Shown here: piece by piece, positions 38,291-47,238 of the stretch
How the letters are laid out: every line of letters begins with the position of its first letter
How positions within the stretch are numbered: position 1 is the first letter of the stretch
DNA from: Paracoccaceae bacterium
Lineage (GTDB): Bacteria; Pseudomonadota; Alphaproteobacteria; Rhodobacterales; Rhodobacteraceae
NCBI GenBank assembly: GCA_014872815.1
Contig: WKFK01000012.1
Span: 248,001-312,000 of the forward strand
Length of the DNA stretch: 64,000 nt
Direction of reading: 5' to 3'
Notes under the pieces: generated by a model
What the model was told of the DNA's origin: nothing
Database searches by the model: none
Seen by the model: only the letters and a program-made list of their open reading frames with translations
Made by a program: the position numbers and the translations under genes

Positions 38291-40435
38291 TTAGAACCGC
38301 GTCCGCAGACCAAACATCACCGCGGTTTCCCGCGCGCCCGGAATATGGCCACGGTTTATTGCATGGGCCAATGACACGCCCCAACTGCTGTGTTCCGAGA
38401 ATGGGCGCTCATAGCTCAGCGTCAGTCGCACCTCCCGATCTGACGGCGCCAAATCAATCGGCACAGAGTCGTAGGACACGCCGCCCAAACTGTTGGTCAC
38501 AGGCAGCGCAACGGACGTTGTGCCCGACGTGACGGCAGCTGGCATAGCCAAGGACACTGAGAAACGATCATTGTGCGAGAGCGCGTGTCGTTGTGCGAAG
38601 GTCACAGCGCCGCCATTGAGCAATACGTCGGCGGACTGTCCCAACGCGGAGTCCTCCTGACCAAGTGCATACCCCATCGCAAATCGCAGTTGCGTGTTGT
38701 CTGAAATCGGTGCGGTCAAACCGACATCCATGGACATAAGGGAAGCATCCGTCCCTCCATTCCAATCGGAAAGCAGTCCCAAAGTGTCCTGGCCCACGGC
38801 ACCGCCGAGGTGCAAACTGGCCCCGCCAAGATCGAAACTACGCCGCAAGCCAAGTCCAAACCGGTCGCTACCACCGCTGCGCGCCCTAAACAGCGAGACG
38901 TCATAAGCGACGTCAGAGATCTGCAACGGGATGCCCGGCCCCTCTCCAAAGAAGGTGGCTGCACCAAAACTGGTTTCTTGATCACGTCCAATGTTTACCG
39001 CATCCGCTGGCTGAAACATCGGCGCGGCGGCTCGCTGCGCAATCATTTGCGAAGCGTCGATGACAAAGGAGGCAGACAGGGCATCCTGACTGACCAGTTC
39101 CACATTACTGAGCGCACGCGCCACTGCGTCTCCACTTGCCGCACCTGCAATCGCAAGCGGCTGATCCGCATCGAGCACCGTGCCGTTGGCGGTGGTTATT
39201 GTAGGTCGCCCGATGGGCAGCAACGCCGCCGCCACATCCAGGAACCCGTGCCCCCACTCCTCGCTGTAGGCATGTTCAAATCCCGGGACCAACTCAACTG
39301 TGCCATCCTGGCTAAAGCCTGTGAAGTCATTGTCGGCTGACGCCAGCAAACGAATGCGCAATTCCTGGTTGGTCATGGTTGGAAAGGCTTCCGCAAGCAA
39401 TGCAAGTGCCCCGGACACGGTTGGTGCCGCGTATGAGGTACCCGTACCAAAACTATAGCTGCTGTCGGATGAGGCTGTGGCCCCCGTCCAACTGCCATTT
39501 GCGGCAATGCACCAAGCCGCCGCTTCCAAACAGGCAGAGGACACACGCTCCGCAGACACAACATCATCACCACTGACAACGGGCACGCCATTCACTACAG
39601 CCAACCAGCTTTGCTCCAGCGACGGTTCCAATTGTGGCAGCGCCGCAAGCAAACCGGCGGATGTTTCGGTGTGGTCATTTGAAGCCGCAAAAACCACGAT
39701 ACCGTCCCGCGCATAATTACGCAGAGCCGCGAGATAATTGGCCCCAGCAGAAGATCCAAAGATCGTGTTGTAGTCCGCACTATTGATATGCATTCCTGAG
39801 TAGCCCCAGGAATTGTTCAGCGCCACGGCGTTGGCGGTGCGCGCCATATTGGCCGTCTCAGCCAATTGCGACAGGGAATCAAAACTGCCGAAGATCAAAT
39901 CCGCCCCCGGCGCCACGCCAATCATGTCATCTGAATTGCCCGCCGCAATTGACGCCACAAAGGTCCCGTGATCCTCGGTATCAAGGCCTGTGCCAGTGCT
40001 CACACTCGCAGCGTCAAACGCATCGTGTCCCACTCGAAAACCGCTGTCTGAGAACGCAATGGTTTGCCCTGCGCCGGTCAAGCCAGCCGCGTGGGCGTAG
40101 TGAATGCCAGCGTGTTCGATGGGGTTGCCAACCAAACGCACATCCGCACCAGAATCATAGCGTCCGTTGCGGTTGTGATCGACATAACGACCCGAAGGTG
40201 CGGTTTGTAAGCGGTAGCGCGCGTCGTTGGAAAGCAGTTGAGTGGCGCGACTGCGAACACTATCCAAACTATCCAGGAAGGAAGCGAGAAGGATCGCGCT
40301 ATCTGTTTCCACAAGTTGCGTGCCTGAACCGCCGGTAGATGACCCGGACGATGGGGCATCTTCTCCGCCACAACCTGCTAGAAAACCCGCCATCAGAACT
40401 GAAGCTGTTTTTACATATTTGGAACGCTTGTTCAT
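38291..40435 (-). CDS. S8 subtilisin-like autotransporter with lipobox
   Basis: 714 residues from the ATG at 40435 (GGTGG six bases upstream). The N-terminus is a lipoprotein signal with lipobox LAGC (Cys22), then a Ser/Gly-rich linker. The subtilase triad is D130 (AFSDSGF), H156 (EDHGTFVAS) and S334 (GTSYAAPTVSGAL). The C-terminal ~270 residues form an autotransporter beta barrel, ending in FGLRTRF with the terminal Phe needed for Bam insertion. Such lipidated S8 autotransporters resemble NalP of Neisseria. It should export its own protease domain to the surface. The substrate is unknown. Confidence 0.9.
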   Translation of the reverse strand: MNKRSKYVKTASVLMAGFLAGCGGEDAPSSGSSTGGSGTQLVETDSAILLASFLDSLDSVRSRATQLLSNDARYRLQTAPSGRYVDHNRNGRYDSGADVRLVGNPIEHAGIHYAHAAGLTGAGQTIAFSDSGFRVGHDAFDAASVSTGTGLDTEDHGTFVASIAAGNSDDMIGVAPGADLIFGSFDSLSQLAETANMARTANAVALNNSWGYSGMHINSADYNTIFGSSAGANYLAALRNYARDGIVVFAASNDHTETSAGLLAALPQLEPSLEQSWLAVVNGVPVVSGDDVVSAERVSSACLEAAAWCIAANGSWTGATASSDSSYSFGTGTSYAAPTVSGALALLAEAFPTMTNQELRIRLLASADNDFTGFSQDGTVELVPGFEHAYSEEWGHGFLDVAAALLPIGRPTITTANGTVLDADQPLAIAGAASGDAVARALSNVELVSQDALSASFVIDASQMIAQRAAAPMFQPADAVNIGRDQETSFGAATFFGEGPGIPLQISDVAYDVSLFRARSGGSDRFGLGLRRSFDLGGASLHLGGAVGQDTLGLLSDWNGGTDASLMSMDVGLTAPISDNTQLRFAMGYALGQEDSALGQSADVLLNGGAVTFAQRHALSHNDRFSVSLAMPAAVTSGTTSVALPVTNSLGGVSYDSVPIDLAPSDREVRLTLSYERPFSEHSSWGVSLAHAINRGHIPGARETAVMFGLRTRF

Positions 40436-40727
40436 AACCATCCACCATTGTTCGACACGGCAGTATGTTAGGCGGGAAATCCTTAAGCTTTGGCTGTCTA
40501 GGCTCCGGCTCTTACAAGTTTGACGCGACTAAATGCGGAGACTTGGTGTTGAATTTTTATAAACTTTTATAATTGGTTGGCGCTTCCTGATGGTGACCGA
40601 TCACCGCCTCTGAGACAGGTTATCCGACGTGACGTCTTGCGCCACGCCACGGCGTCATACCCCGCTCACATGGTTGATCCCGCCAACCGGGTTAGCCATA
40701 CAGGCTCTCAGCAACAGGAGGATTGTT

Positions 40728-41201
40728 ATGACCGCCCCATTTATCTCCAAACCTATGTTGGTCGAGGAACAGTGGCTCGATTTTAACGGCCACCTGAATA
40801 TGGCCTTTTACAACGTGCTGTTTGATCGAGGCGTCGATCAAGTTGGTGATATTTTAGGGTTTGGTCCGGCCTACCGCGAGCGCACCGGCAACACGACGTT
40901 CTCCGCCGAGTTCCATTTGTGCTACCTCCGGGAGTTGCACCTTGGTGACCAAGTGACCGCCAGCTTTCAGTTGCTGGATTATGACGCAAAGAGTTTTCAT
41001 TTTTACCAAGAACTGACCCACGTCGACGGATGGACTGCGGCGACCGGCGAGGGGATTGGCCTGCACATCGATCAAAGCGGCCCAAAGGTGGCGCCAATGC
41101 CTGAAGACATCCTCGCCAAATTCGCCGTTCTTTCCGAACAACACAGCAGCTTGCCGCGCCCGAGCCGCGTGGGGCGCGTGATGGGCATCCGCCACAAGTA
41201 G
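40728..41201 (+). CDS. Hotdog-fold thioesterase (4HBT-like)
   Basis: 157 residues from the ATG at 40728, which has AGGAGG six bases upstream; the frame to 40629 is not coding-like. Hotdog acyl-CoA thioesterase: DFNGHLNMAFYNVLFDRG has the D..GH.N.A.Y family signature with the active-site Asp. FSAEFHLCYLRELHLGDQV and HVDGWTAATGEG complete the fold. Substrate not predictable. The 286 bp upstream holds an A/T-rich stretch (40551-40575) that may be its promoter. Confidence 0.85.
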   Translation: MTAPFISKPMLVEEQWLDFNGHLNMAFYNVLFDRGVDQVGDILGFGPAYRERTGNTTFSAEFHLCYLRELHLGDQVTASFQLLDYDAKSFHFYQELTHVDGWTAATGEGIGLHIDQSGPKVAPMPEDILAKFAVLSEQHSSLPRPSRVGRVMGIRHK

Positions 41202-41298
41202 GTATCGGTGCAGAGGCGACACGGTTGGTCAGCCAACCCACCTCAATGCCTCCAAAACGCTGGACCTGTCTGACCGCACATGAAACGGTGGCCGCCAA

Positions 41299-41892
41299 AT
41301 GGTAGACGTAATTGACATTATACAAGAGCGTAAGGAACTGCCTCAGTTTCTGGAGCGCGATGGGCTGGTGGGAATCGAGCTTGGTGTGGCTGGAGGCTGG
41401 TACTCCAAACGGCTGATGGAAGGCGGTCTGTTTAAAGAGCTTTATGGGGTCGACATATACGGCGATCACCATGACACCAAAGAGTACATAAAGGCGCTTA
41501 AAAACATCGGCATGGGCCAGAACTACTGGCTGTTGCGCATGACCTTTGAGGACGCGCTGGATGCCTTTCCCGACGAGTATTTCGACTTTGTCTACATCGA
41601 TGGCTACGCCCACACTGGTGAAGAGCGCGGCAAAACCATGTTTGACTGGCTCAAGAAGGTGAAGGTGGGCGGTATGATTGCCGGTCACGACTATCATGAG
41701 AAATGGCCTCTGGTGCAGATATGCGTCGACGCCTTGGGCGAAGAGCTTGGGCAACCGGTGATGCGCACACAGATGTCCAAGAAACGCGATCCACAGGACA
41801 AATTCCCAAGCTGGGCCATGTTCAAAGAAAGCGCTGCCGTGCCGGACTACCCGGATCGCTTGCGCAAACTGCCCAAAAAACTACGCGGCTGA
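41299..41892 (+). CDS. Class I SAM-dependent methyltransferase (Methyltransf_24 type)
   Basis: 197 residues. Motif I is GIELGVAGGWYSKRL; the DFVYIDGYAHTGEERGKTM segment corresponds to the DxxxIDGxHxY motif of the family, followed by VGGMIAGHDY. Relatives modify sugars or lipid-linked glycans, but the substrate is not evident. Between it and the thioesterase lies a short hairpin GGTTGG-TCAG-CCAACC (41223-41238) without a T-run. Confidence 0.82.
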   Translation: MVDVIDIIQERKELPQFLERDGLVGIELGVAGGWYSKRLMEGGLFKELYGVDIYGDHHDTKEYIKALKNIGMGQNYWLLRMTFEDALDAFPDEYFDFVYIDGYAHTGEERGKTMFDWLKKVKVGGMIAGHDYHEKWPLVQICVDALGEELGQPVMRTQMSKKRDPQDKFPSWAMFKESAAVPDYPDRLRKLPKKLRG

Positions 41893-41927
41893 CCCCCGCA
41901 CCGAGATTGATTACCGGACCTATTGAA

Positions 41928-42404
41928 ATGACTTACGAGTATAAAGTGATCCCTGCCCCGACGCGTGGACAAAAGGCCAAAGGCATCAAGGCGCCCGAGG
42001 GCCGTTTTGCCAACGCACTTGAGATCGAAATGAACCGCCTGGGTGCGGAGGGCTGGGAATACCTGCGCGCAGACACATTGCCGCATGAGGAACGCAGCGG
42101 GCTCACCGGGTCAAGCACCAGCTATAGATCGGTGCTGGTGTTCCGCCGGACCAAGGCCGAAGACGTGACTGCGTTTCAGCCGGAAACGCTTGCAGCGCCG
42201 CAAGTGGCAGAGCTGCCTGCGCCAGCAGCCCCAATCGCGGACCCAGAGGAGCAAAACGCGCCTGCCGACTCCGTCCCCTCGGAGCCCTCGCAGACTCTGG
42301 CTGACGGCGAGAAAAAAAAAGAAGACCCCAATGAAGGTGAGCCGGCCGCCGACGTCAGTGTTGCGCTCAAAAAGCGCGTGGAAACGCTGGACCCGTCCAA
42401 ATAA
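41928..42404 (+). CDS. DUF4177-like protein with acidic low-complexity tail
   Basis: 158 residues from the ATG at 41928. Residues 1-75 match the DUF4177 pattern (YEYKVIPAP, LEIEMNRLGAEGWEYLRAD, YRSVLVFRR). The rest is Pro/Ala/Glu-rich and disordered, with an EKKKEDPNEGEP stretch. Function unknown. Follows the methyltransferase by 35 bp and may share its transcript. Confidence 0.75.
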   Translation: MTYEYKVIPAPTRGQKAKGIKAPEGRFANALEIEMNRLGAEGWEYLRADTLPHEERSGLTGSSTSYRSVLVFRRTKAEDVTAFQPETLAAPQVAELPAPAAPIADPEEQNAPADSVPSEPSQTLADGEKKKEDPNEGEPAADVSVALKKRVETLDPSK

Positions 42405-42410
42405 CGCGCC

Positions 42411-42671
42411 CTAGGCGGCGTCAATATCCAGCGCAAGGGCGTGTATGCGCCCAACCAGCTCCTTGCCCAGCGCGGCATGTACCGCACGATGCCGAGCCAG
42501 ACGGGTCTGGCCCGCAAAGGCCGCAGCGCGAATGCGCACGTTGAAATGGCTTTCCCCACCAGCGGGCGCACCAGCATGGCCTGCGTGGCTGGCACTGTCG
42601 TCCACAACCTGTAGGTCAACGGGTGAAAAGGCCGCGGACAATTTGTCGTGAATTTCCTGCGCGACGCTCAT
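42411..42671 (-). CDS. bolA: BolA family protein
   Basis: 86 residues from the ATG at 42671 (GGAG upstream). BolA proteins bind monothiol glutaredoxins and act in iron-sulfur/iron regulation. Conserved IHDKLSAAFSPVDLQVVDDS, the ESHFNVRI loop with the family His and the helix RLARHRAVHAALGKEL. Loop GHAGAPAGG is longer than in E. coli BolA. Diverges from the J-domain gene across 75 bp and converges on the DUF4177 gene with a 6-bp gap. Confidence 0.92.
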   Translation of the reverse strand: MSVAQEIHDKLSAAFSPVDLQVVDDSASHAGHAGAPAGGESHFNVRIRAAAFAGQTRLARHRAVHAALGKELVGRIHALALDIDAA

Positions 42672-42746
42672 AATTTTTATCTCCAACCTCTTCAATCTGA
42701 CGCCGGTTAGGGTAAACTCTCTGCTCCGAGTCGAATAGGTGCGCGT

Positions 42747-43370
42747 ATGACAAAATCTGATCCCTTCGGTTTTGATATGTCGATTAAATCGGCAAAGAAG
42801 AAAAACCCGCGAGGACGCCGCGGCATGTCAGGAGCGTCAGAGACCTCCACCCGCGTCTGCGAACACGAAGGTTGTAACGAGCCTGGCGCCTACCGCGCCC
42901 CACGTGCGCCGGATGTGCTGGATGAATTCAAGTGGTTCTGCAAAGAGCACATTCGCGAATATAACCTGAAATGGAACTTCTTTGACGGCAAGACCGAGGC
43001 TGAGCTGAACGCGCAGAATTCCAAGGACAAAGTCTGGGAGCGGGAAACGCGCAAGTTCACCGACCCCGAAGCGCGCGCATGGGCCCGTCTTGGCATTGAG
43101 GACCCGCATCAAGTGCTTGGCGGCAATGCAACCCAGAACCCAGGCAAAAACGGCGGTGCGGCCAAACGGCTGCCGCCGACGGAACGCCGCGCGATAGAGA
43201 TTTTGGAAGCCAAAGACAGCTGGACCAAAGCTGAAGTGCGCAAGGCTTACAAAAAGCTCATCAAGGTGCTGCACCCGGACATGAACGGCGGCGACCGCAG
43301 CCAGGAAGACCAGCTGCAAGAAGTCATGTGGGCCTGGGATCAGATCAAAGAAAGCCGCAACTTCAAGTAA
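42747..43370 (+). CDS. J-domain protein
   Basis: 207 residues. A C-terminal J domain carries the H176-P177-D178 motif (KLIKVLHPDMNGGD) that stimulates DnaK-type ATPases, with helix II KAEVRKAYKKLIK. The N-terminal part has a CEHEGC...WFCKEH cysteine/histidine set that may bind zinc. Not a full DnaJ: no G/F or zinc-finger repeat. Usually located next to bolA in Rhodobacterales. Followed by a good terminator. Confidence 0.9.
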   Translation: MTKSDPFGFDMSIKSAKKKNPRGRRGMSGASETSTRVCEHEGCNEPGAYRAPRAPDVLDEFKWFCKEHIREYNLKWNFFDGKTEAELNAQNSKDKVWERETRKFTDPEARAWARLGIEDPHQVLGGNATQNPGKNGGAAKRLPPTERRAIEILEAKDSWTKAEVRKAYKKLIKVLHPDMNGGDRSQEDQLQEVMWAWDQIKESRNFK

Positions 43371-43392
43371 GTGAAGATGGCAAGAAATGTGA

Positions 43393-43420
43393 GGCGTGAC
43401 CGAAGGGTCGCGCCTTTTTT
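43393..43420 (+). terminator. Terminator after J-domain gene
   Basis: GGCGTGACC-GAAG-GGTCGCGCC stem (one G-T pair) followed by TTTTTT, 22 bp past the stop. Confidence 0.88.
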
Positions 43421-43514
43421 GTTGCGACGGAAAATACCGCGAAATCCGTTGGAGCTTTCACGGCGCTTCGATATCACTATTCCGTGAGCGCGGAAGCAAT
43501 GCAGGGACACAGCC

Positions 43515-45056
43515 ATGCGGCGACTGATCGAATATCTGACAGCCAAACCCAAGCGGCTTTACGCTGTGGTGGCCGGGGCCTTGTTGTTGTTGCCCGTGGC
43601 GCTTTGGCTCGACCTCAATAGCCTGTCGCATCACAACCTGCACCGTCAGGCCACCAGCCTGAACAAGCTGATGGATGATGTGCGCTCCTACTATGCAGAG
43701 AATGTGGTTGCGCGCGTGCAAGCCGCCGAGGGCGCGCCTGAAGCACGGCATGACTATCACAACATTCCCGGCGCTTTCCCGATCCCGGCAACCGCGGCGA
43801 TTGAACTCTCTGGGCGGTTCTCAGAAATCCTGCCCGGCGTAAACTATCACTTCGTCTCTCAATACCCATTTCAAGGGCGGGCGCCGCATGAGATGACGCC
43901 TTTTGAGATCAATGCGATGGCGCGGTTTTCCGATCCGGAGGAAACACGGGATCACATCATTCGCGAATCTGGCGGATTGTTAGACCACCGCATGACCTTA
44001 GCCGCACCGGTTTACATGCAGGAAACCTGTGTGGCGTGCCACAATACCCACCCCGACAGTGTCAAAACCGATTGGCAAGTTGGCGACGTACGGGGGCTTC
44101 AAGTGGTGCATGTGCGTCAGCCTCTGACTTTGGACCTCGCGTCCTTCAAATTCCTGCTCAGCTACCTCTTAATCGCGGGCACCTTTGGCATCGCCTTTGC
44201 CAAACATCAGCTTCGACTGGCTGAAAAATTCGCCGCTGCCAATGACGAGTTGACCGCAAACAACTCTTTCCTTGCGGATGTGTCTTTGAAAATCTCCAAG
44301 TATCTGGAGCCTCAGGTGTACCGCTCCATCTTTGAGGGTGAACGCGATGTGGCCATCAGCACCGAGCGCAAAAAACTCACCGTGTTCTTCAGCGACATCA
44401 AAGATTTCACCGCAACCACCGAACGTATGCAGCCTGAGGAGCTGACTAAGCTGCTCAACGAATATTTCACCGAGATGGGCGCCATTGCCCAAAAGCACGG
44501 CGCAACCATCGACAAGTTCATCGGTGACGCGATTGTGGCCTTTATCGGCGATCCAACCACCCATGGTGTGACCGAAGATGCCCGCGCCTGTGTGCGCATG
44601 GCACTGGAAATGCAGACCCGGCTCGACGAGTTGGAAGTTCAATGGCGTGCGCGGGGCATTGAACACCCGTTCCGCGCCCGCATGGGGATCAACACCGGGT
44701 ACTGCAACGTGGGCAACTTTGGCAGCGACACCCGCATGGACTACACCATCATCGGGGCGGAAGCGAACCTCGCGGCCCGGCTGGAAGGAATCGCAGAACC
44801 CGGTGGCATTGTCATGAGCTATGAAACCTACGCCCATGCCAAGGATCTCGTGGACGCCGAAGCCTTGGAGCCGCAGCACTTCAAAGGCATTTCCCGAGAA
44901 ATCGTTCCGTATCGCGTACTGCGACATGGGTCCAACCGGCGTCCCGCCACCGCGCGCGAAGAAGGCGAAAGCCTCGTAGTCGATATGCAGGGTTTGGATA
45001 GCGAAACTCGCGCCAAGATCGCTGCAGCCGTCAGGAATGCACTGGACAAAACTTAA
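43515..45056 (+). CDS. Adenylate/guanylate cyclase with periplasmic haem-c domain (DUF3365)
   Basis: 513 residues. TM1 at about 16-33; then a periplasmic DUF3365 (Tll0287-like) domain with a c-type haem motif C172-V-A-C175-H176 and conserved MARFSDPEETRDHII-like helix; TM2 at about 210-230; cytosolic class III cyclase domain at about 285-470. Metal-binding D294 (FFSDIKDFT) and D338 (KFIGDAIVAF) are present, as are NTGYCNVGNFGS and DYTIIGAEANLAARLE, which carries the transition-state Asn/Arg region. This reads as a redox/gas-sensing cyclase. Whether cAMP or cGMP is made is not fixed by the visible residues. Confidence 0.9.
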   Translation: MRRLIEYLTAKPKRLYAVVAGALLLLPVALWLDLNSLSHHNLHRQATSLNKLMDDVRSYYAENVVARVQAAEGAPEARHDYHNIPGAFPIPATAAIELSGRFSEILPGVNYHFVSQYPFQGRAPHEMTPFEINAMARFSDPEETRDHIIRESGGLLDHRMTLAAPVYMQETCVACHNTHPDSVKTDWQVGDVRGLQVVHVRQPLTLDLASFKFLLSYLLIAGTFGIAFAKHQLRLAEKFAAANDELTANNSFLADVSLKISKYLEPQVYRSIFEGERDVAISTERKKLTVFFSDIKDFTATTERMQPEELTKLLNEYFTEMGAIAQKHGATIDKFIGDAIVAFIGDPTTHGVTEDARACVRMALEMQTRLDELEVQWRARGIEHPFRARMGINTGYCNVGNFGSDTRMDYTIIGAEANLAARLEGIAEPGGIVMSYETYAHAKDLVDAEALEPQHFKGISREIVPYRVLRHGSNRRPATAREEGESLVVDMQGLDSETRAKIAAAVRNALDKT

Positions 45057-45108
45057 GCAGGCGGGCTCCGAAAGTTACATGCGCTACAACCTTGATTGAG
45101 AGCGACAA

Positions 45109-46146
45109 ATGCGCTGTGGTGAACGTATGATTCAAAGTTCGCCAAAACACGCAAGCGCCATGGGACGCGATTTTTCCGAGTACGTCATTGGGTTGGGTTT
45201 TTCGGAAGCTGAGGTGTTTGCAAACACCGGCCTAACCCGAGAGGACTTGCAAGACAGCGATCAATTGGCCGATCTGCGGGGTCTTTTAAAAATCGTGGAA
45301 AACGGCATCCGCCTGACGGGCGATGATTTGGTCGCGGTGCGGTGGGGGCAAACACGGCGTTTTGCCAACTTGGGCCTGATGGGCTATCTGGGCCGCAGTT
45401 CCAAGGACATCCATTGCATCGTCTCCAATCTTGCGCGCTATGGTCAGATTTTTTCCAGCGCCATGGAAGTTGATGTCACCCTACTAGACAAAGAGGGCCT
45501 GTTCCGTTGGCGCTTTGATACCCCGGCAGAGCTTGAAGTTGGCCGCTTTGTGGAGGCACAGGTGAGTCAGTTTCTAAACGGCACCAACAGACTACTGCCG
45601 CGTGTTGTTCTGCCAAAGCAGATCACCTTTGCGCACCGCCGCAAGCACAATGCTGCTGAGTTAGAGAAGCTACTGGGATGCCCGATCAGCTTTGGGGCGC
45701 AGTGGAACAGCCTGCAATACCGCGTGGCCGATCTGGATGTACCACTCATGACCTCAGATGAAGGGCTACATAAAATCTTGCAGGCACATGCCGATCTGGT
45801 ATTGGCGCAGCGACCACAGAACCGTCCTGACATTGAACTTGTGGTGGAAAAAGCCATCTCAGACCGCATGGCAACGGGGCAAACCTCGGTGTCGCACGTG
45901 GCCCGTGATCTCGGCATGAGCGCCCGCACGCTGGCGCGCCGTTTGGAAGATGCCAACACAACTTATCAGACCGTTCTGTCCAATTTCCGCCGCGCCATGG
46001 CCGACCGCTATCTGAAAAACAGCGATATGAGCCAAAGCGAAATTGCGTTTTTGCTGGGGTATTCCGATGTGAGTTCTTTTGCGTCCGCGTTCAAACGTTG
46101 GACGGGACAGTCTCCAGGCGAACGGCGTCAATCTCTCCTTCAGTGA
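45109..46146 (+). CDS. AraC-family regulator (Arabinose_bd + HTH_18)
   Basis: 345 residues, ATG at 45109 or 45127. N-terminal ligand-binding-like domain of the OruR/ArgR type (about residues 20-200: ADLRGLLKIVENGIRLTGDD, LGLMGYLGRSSK). Two C-terminal helix-turn-helix motifs at about 255-340: VSHVARDLGMSARTLARRL and SQSEIAFLLGYSDVSSFASAFKRW. Likely senses a small molecule in the cytosol. Next to the cyclase, possibly its regulatory target, but no link is shown. Confidence 0.88.
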   Translation: MRCGERMIQSSPKHASAMGRDFSEYVIGLGFSEAEVFANTGLTREDLQDSDQLADLRGLLKIVENGIRLTGDDLVAVRWGQTRRFANLGLMGYLGRSSKDIHCIVSNLARYGQIFSSAMEVDVTLLDKEGLFRWRFDTPAELEVGRFVEAQVSQFLNGTNRLLPRVVLPKQITFAHRRKHNAAELEKLLGCPISFGAQWNSLQYRVADLDVPLMTSDEGLHKILQAHADLVLAQRPQNRPDIELVVEKAISDRMATGQTSVSHVARDLGMSARTLARRLEDANTTYQTVLSNFRRAMADRYLKNSDMSQSEIAFLLGYSDVSSFASAFKRWTGQSPGERRQSLLQ

Positions 46147-46298
46147 AATTTGTCTGCTTCGCCACGATTGGCAAAGTTTGACAAAACAGTGGCAGGTTTG
46201 CCCAAAGAATCCTGCCGCGCCTCCCCCATCTGTGTGTTGAACGAAGAGACAACAGGACCTCTTCGAGCTTTCAACTCAGATCTCAGAAGGGAGGCACC

Positions 46299-46448
46299 AT
46301 GGTTTTCAGTGTGTTTTTATGTTGCGCCCTAGCCCTCTTGCTTTGGGTGCAGGAACGCGAGCGGCCCGAGCTTGTGGCGCTCAAACAGGCTGTGTTTAAT
46401 CAGCACCTTGGTCAGAGCGGAGGAGTGCCATGTCAAGAATCCTTCTGA
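46299..46448 (+). CDS. Small single-pass membrane protein (49 residues)
   Basis: ATG at 46299 is preceded by an excellent Shine-Dalgarno (AAGGGAGG four bases upstream). The first ~17 residues are hydrophobic (MVFSVFLCCALALLLW), then a charged helix (VQERERPELVALKQAVFNQH). It ends inside the first codons of the response regulator gene: 19-bp overlap in another frame, so it may couple translation. Below usual annotation size. The function is unknown. Confidence 0.6.
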   Translation: MVFSVFLCCALALLLWVQERERPELVALKQAVFNQHLGQSGGVPCQESF

Positions 46449-47137
46449 TTGAACCGGATCGTCACCTTATGTCAGCGATGCAGGATGTTCTGCTTCAGGA
46501 CGGGCATGACTGCCTGTGCCACGTAACGCCGGAAACCGCATTAACGGACCTGGCGCGGCAGTCCGCGGACCTCGTTGTTTTGGAGCTGAGGCAGCGCTCA
46601 ATGGACGCTCTGTCCATCATGGAGCGTGTGACGAACACCTATGGCCTGCCTGTGATTATCATCAGCACGACAGGGAGCGCGACCGAAGAGTCGATGATGC
46701 TGCGCCTTGGCGCAGATGACTATCTCGCCAAACCCTTTTCCATGCGGGTTTTTGGCGCGCGGGTCGCTGCTGCACTGCGCAGTGCCGAGCCCAGCATGCG
46801 TCAAGCAGATGATGTGACATCAATCCAACGCGGCCCATTGCGTCTCGACCGTTTGCGCCATGAGGCGCGCTGGAACGGGCAAGACGTCGCCCTGACCGCA
46901 ACCGAATTCAATGTGCTGTGGATCATTGCGCAACGCCCCGGTCAGGTCTTGAGCCGAGCCAATATTCTGGACCTTGCCTACGGCGGCGACGTGTTTGTCA
47001 CCGACCGCAGCATCGACAGCCAGATCAAACGCATACGCCGCAAACTGCGCGACGTGGCGCCCAACTTCACTGCGATCGAAACCCTCTATGGGCTTGGTTA
47101 TCGCTTCTCAGATTCCCCGGAGGACATGGCTGCGTGA
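46430..47137 (+). CDS. OmpR/PhoB-type response regulator lacking the acceptor aspartate
   Basis: 235 residues, GGAGGAG upstream. Receiver domain at 1-120: the acidic pocket is E8-P9-D10 (usually D-D), the phospho-acceptor position is E52 in DLVVLELRQ (usually D in VLLDL), while T/S80-81 and K101 (AKPF) are kept. OmpR-type winged helix at about 130-230 (LTATEFNVLWIIAQRPGQVLSR, SIDSQIKRIRRKLR, IETLYGLGYRF) is intact. Such an Asp-to-Glu change often gives a phosphorylation-independent or constitutively active regulator. No histidine kinase gene is adjacent. Confidence 0.92.
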   Translation: MSRILLIEPDRHLMSAMQDVLLQDGHDCLCHVTPETALTDLARQSADLVVLELRQRSMDALSIMERVTNTYGLPVIIISTTGSATEESMMLRLGADDYLAKPFSMRVFGARVAAALRSAEPSMRQADDVTSIQRGPLRLDRLRHEARWNGQDVALTATEFNVLWIIAQRPGQVLSRANILDLAYGGDVFVTDRSIDSQIKRIRRKLRDVAPNFTAIETLYGLGYRFSDSPEDMAA

Positions 47138-47238
47138 GTGGCCTGTTCCAACCCATGATCGTCCCTCGGGGATGAGAGGCCGGGCTGTGTCTACAGCCGT
47201 TCCTGTAATGCCCCACCCAGGCGTGGGCGCACCCGGTC

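Noticed and set aside
41223-41238. GGTTGG-TCAG-CCAACC hairpin as terminator of the thioesterase gene
   Set aside because: Six-bp stem and no T-run; not listed as a terminator.
47138-47238. Terminator between the response regulator and msrB
   Set aside because: Several short G/C inverted repeats but no stem with a T-run on either strand.
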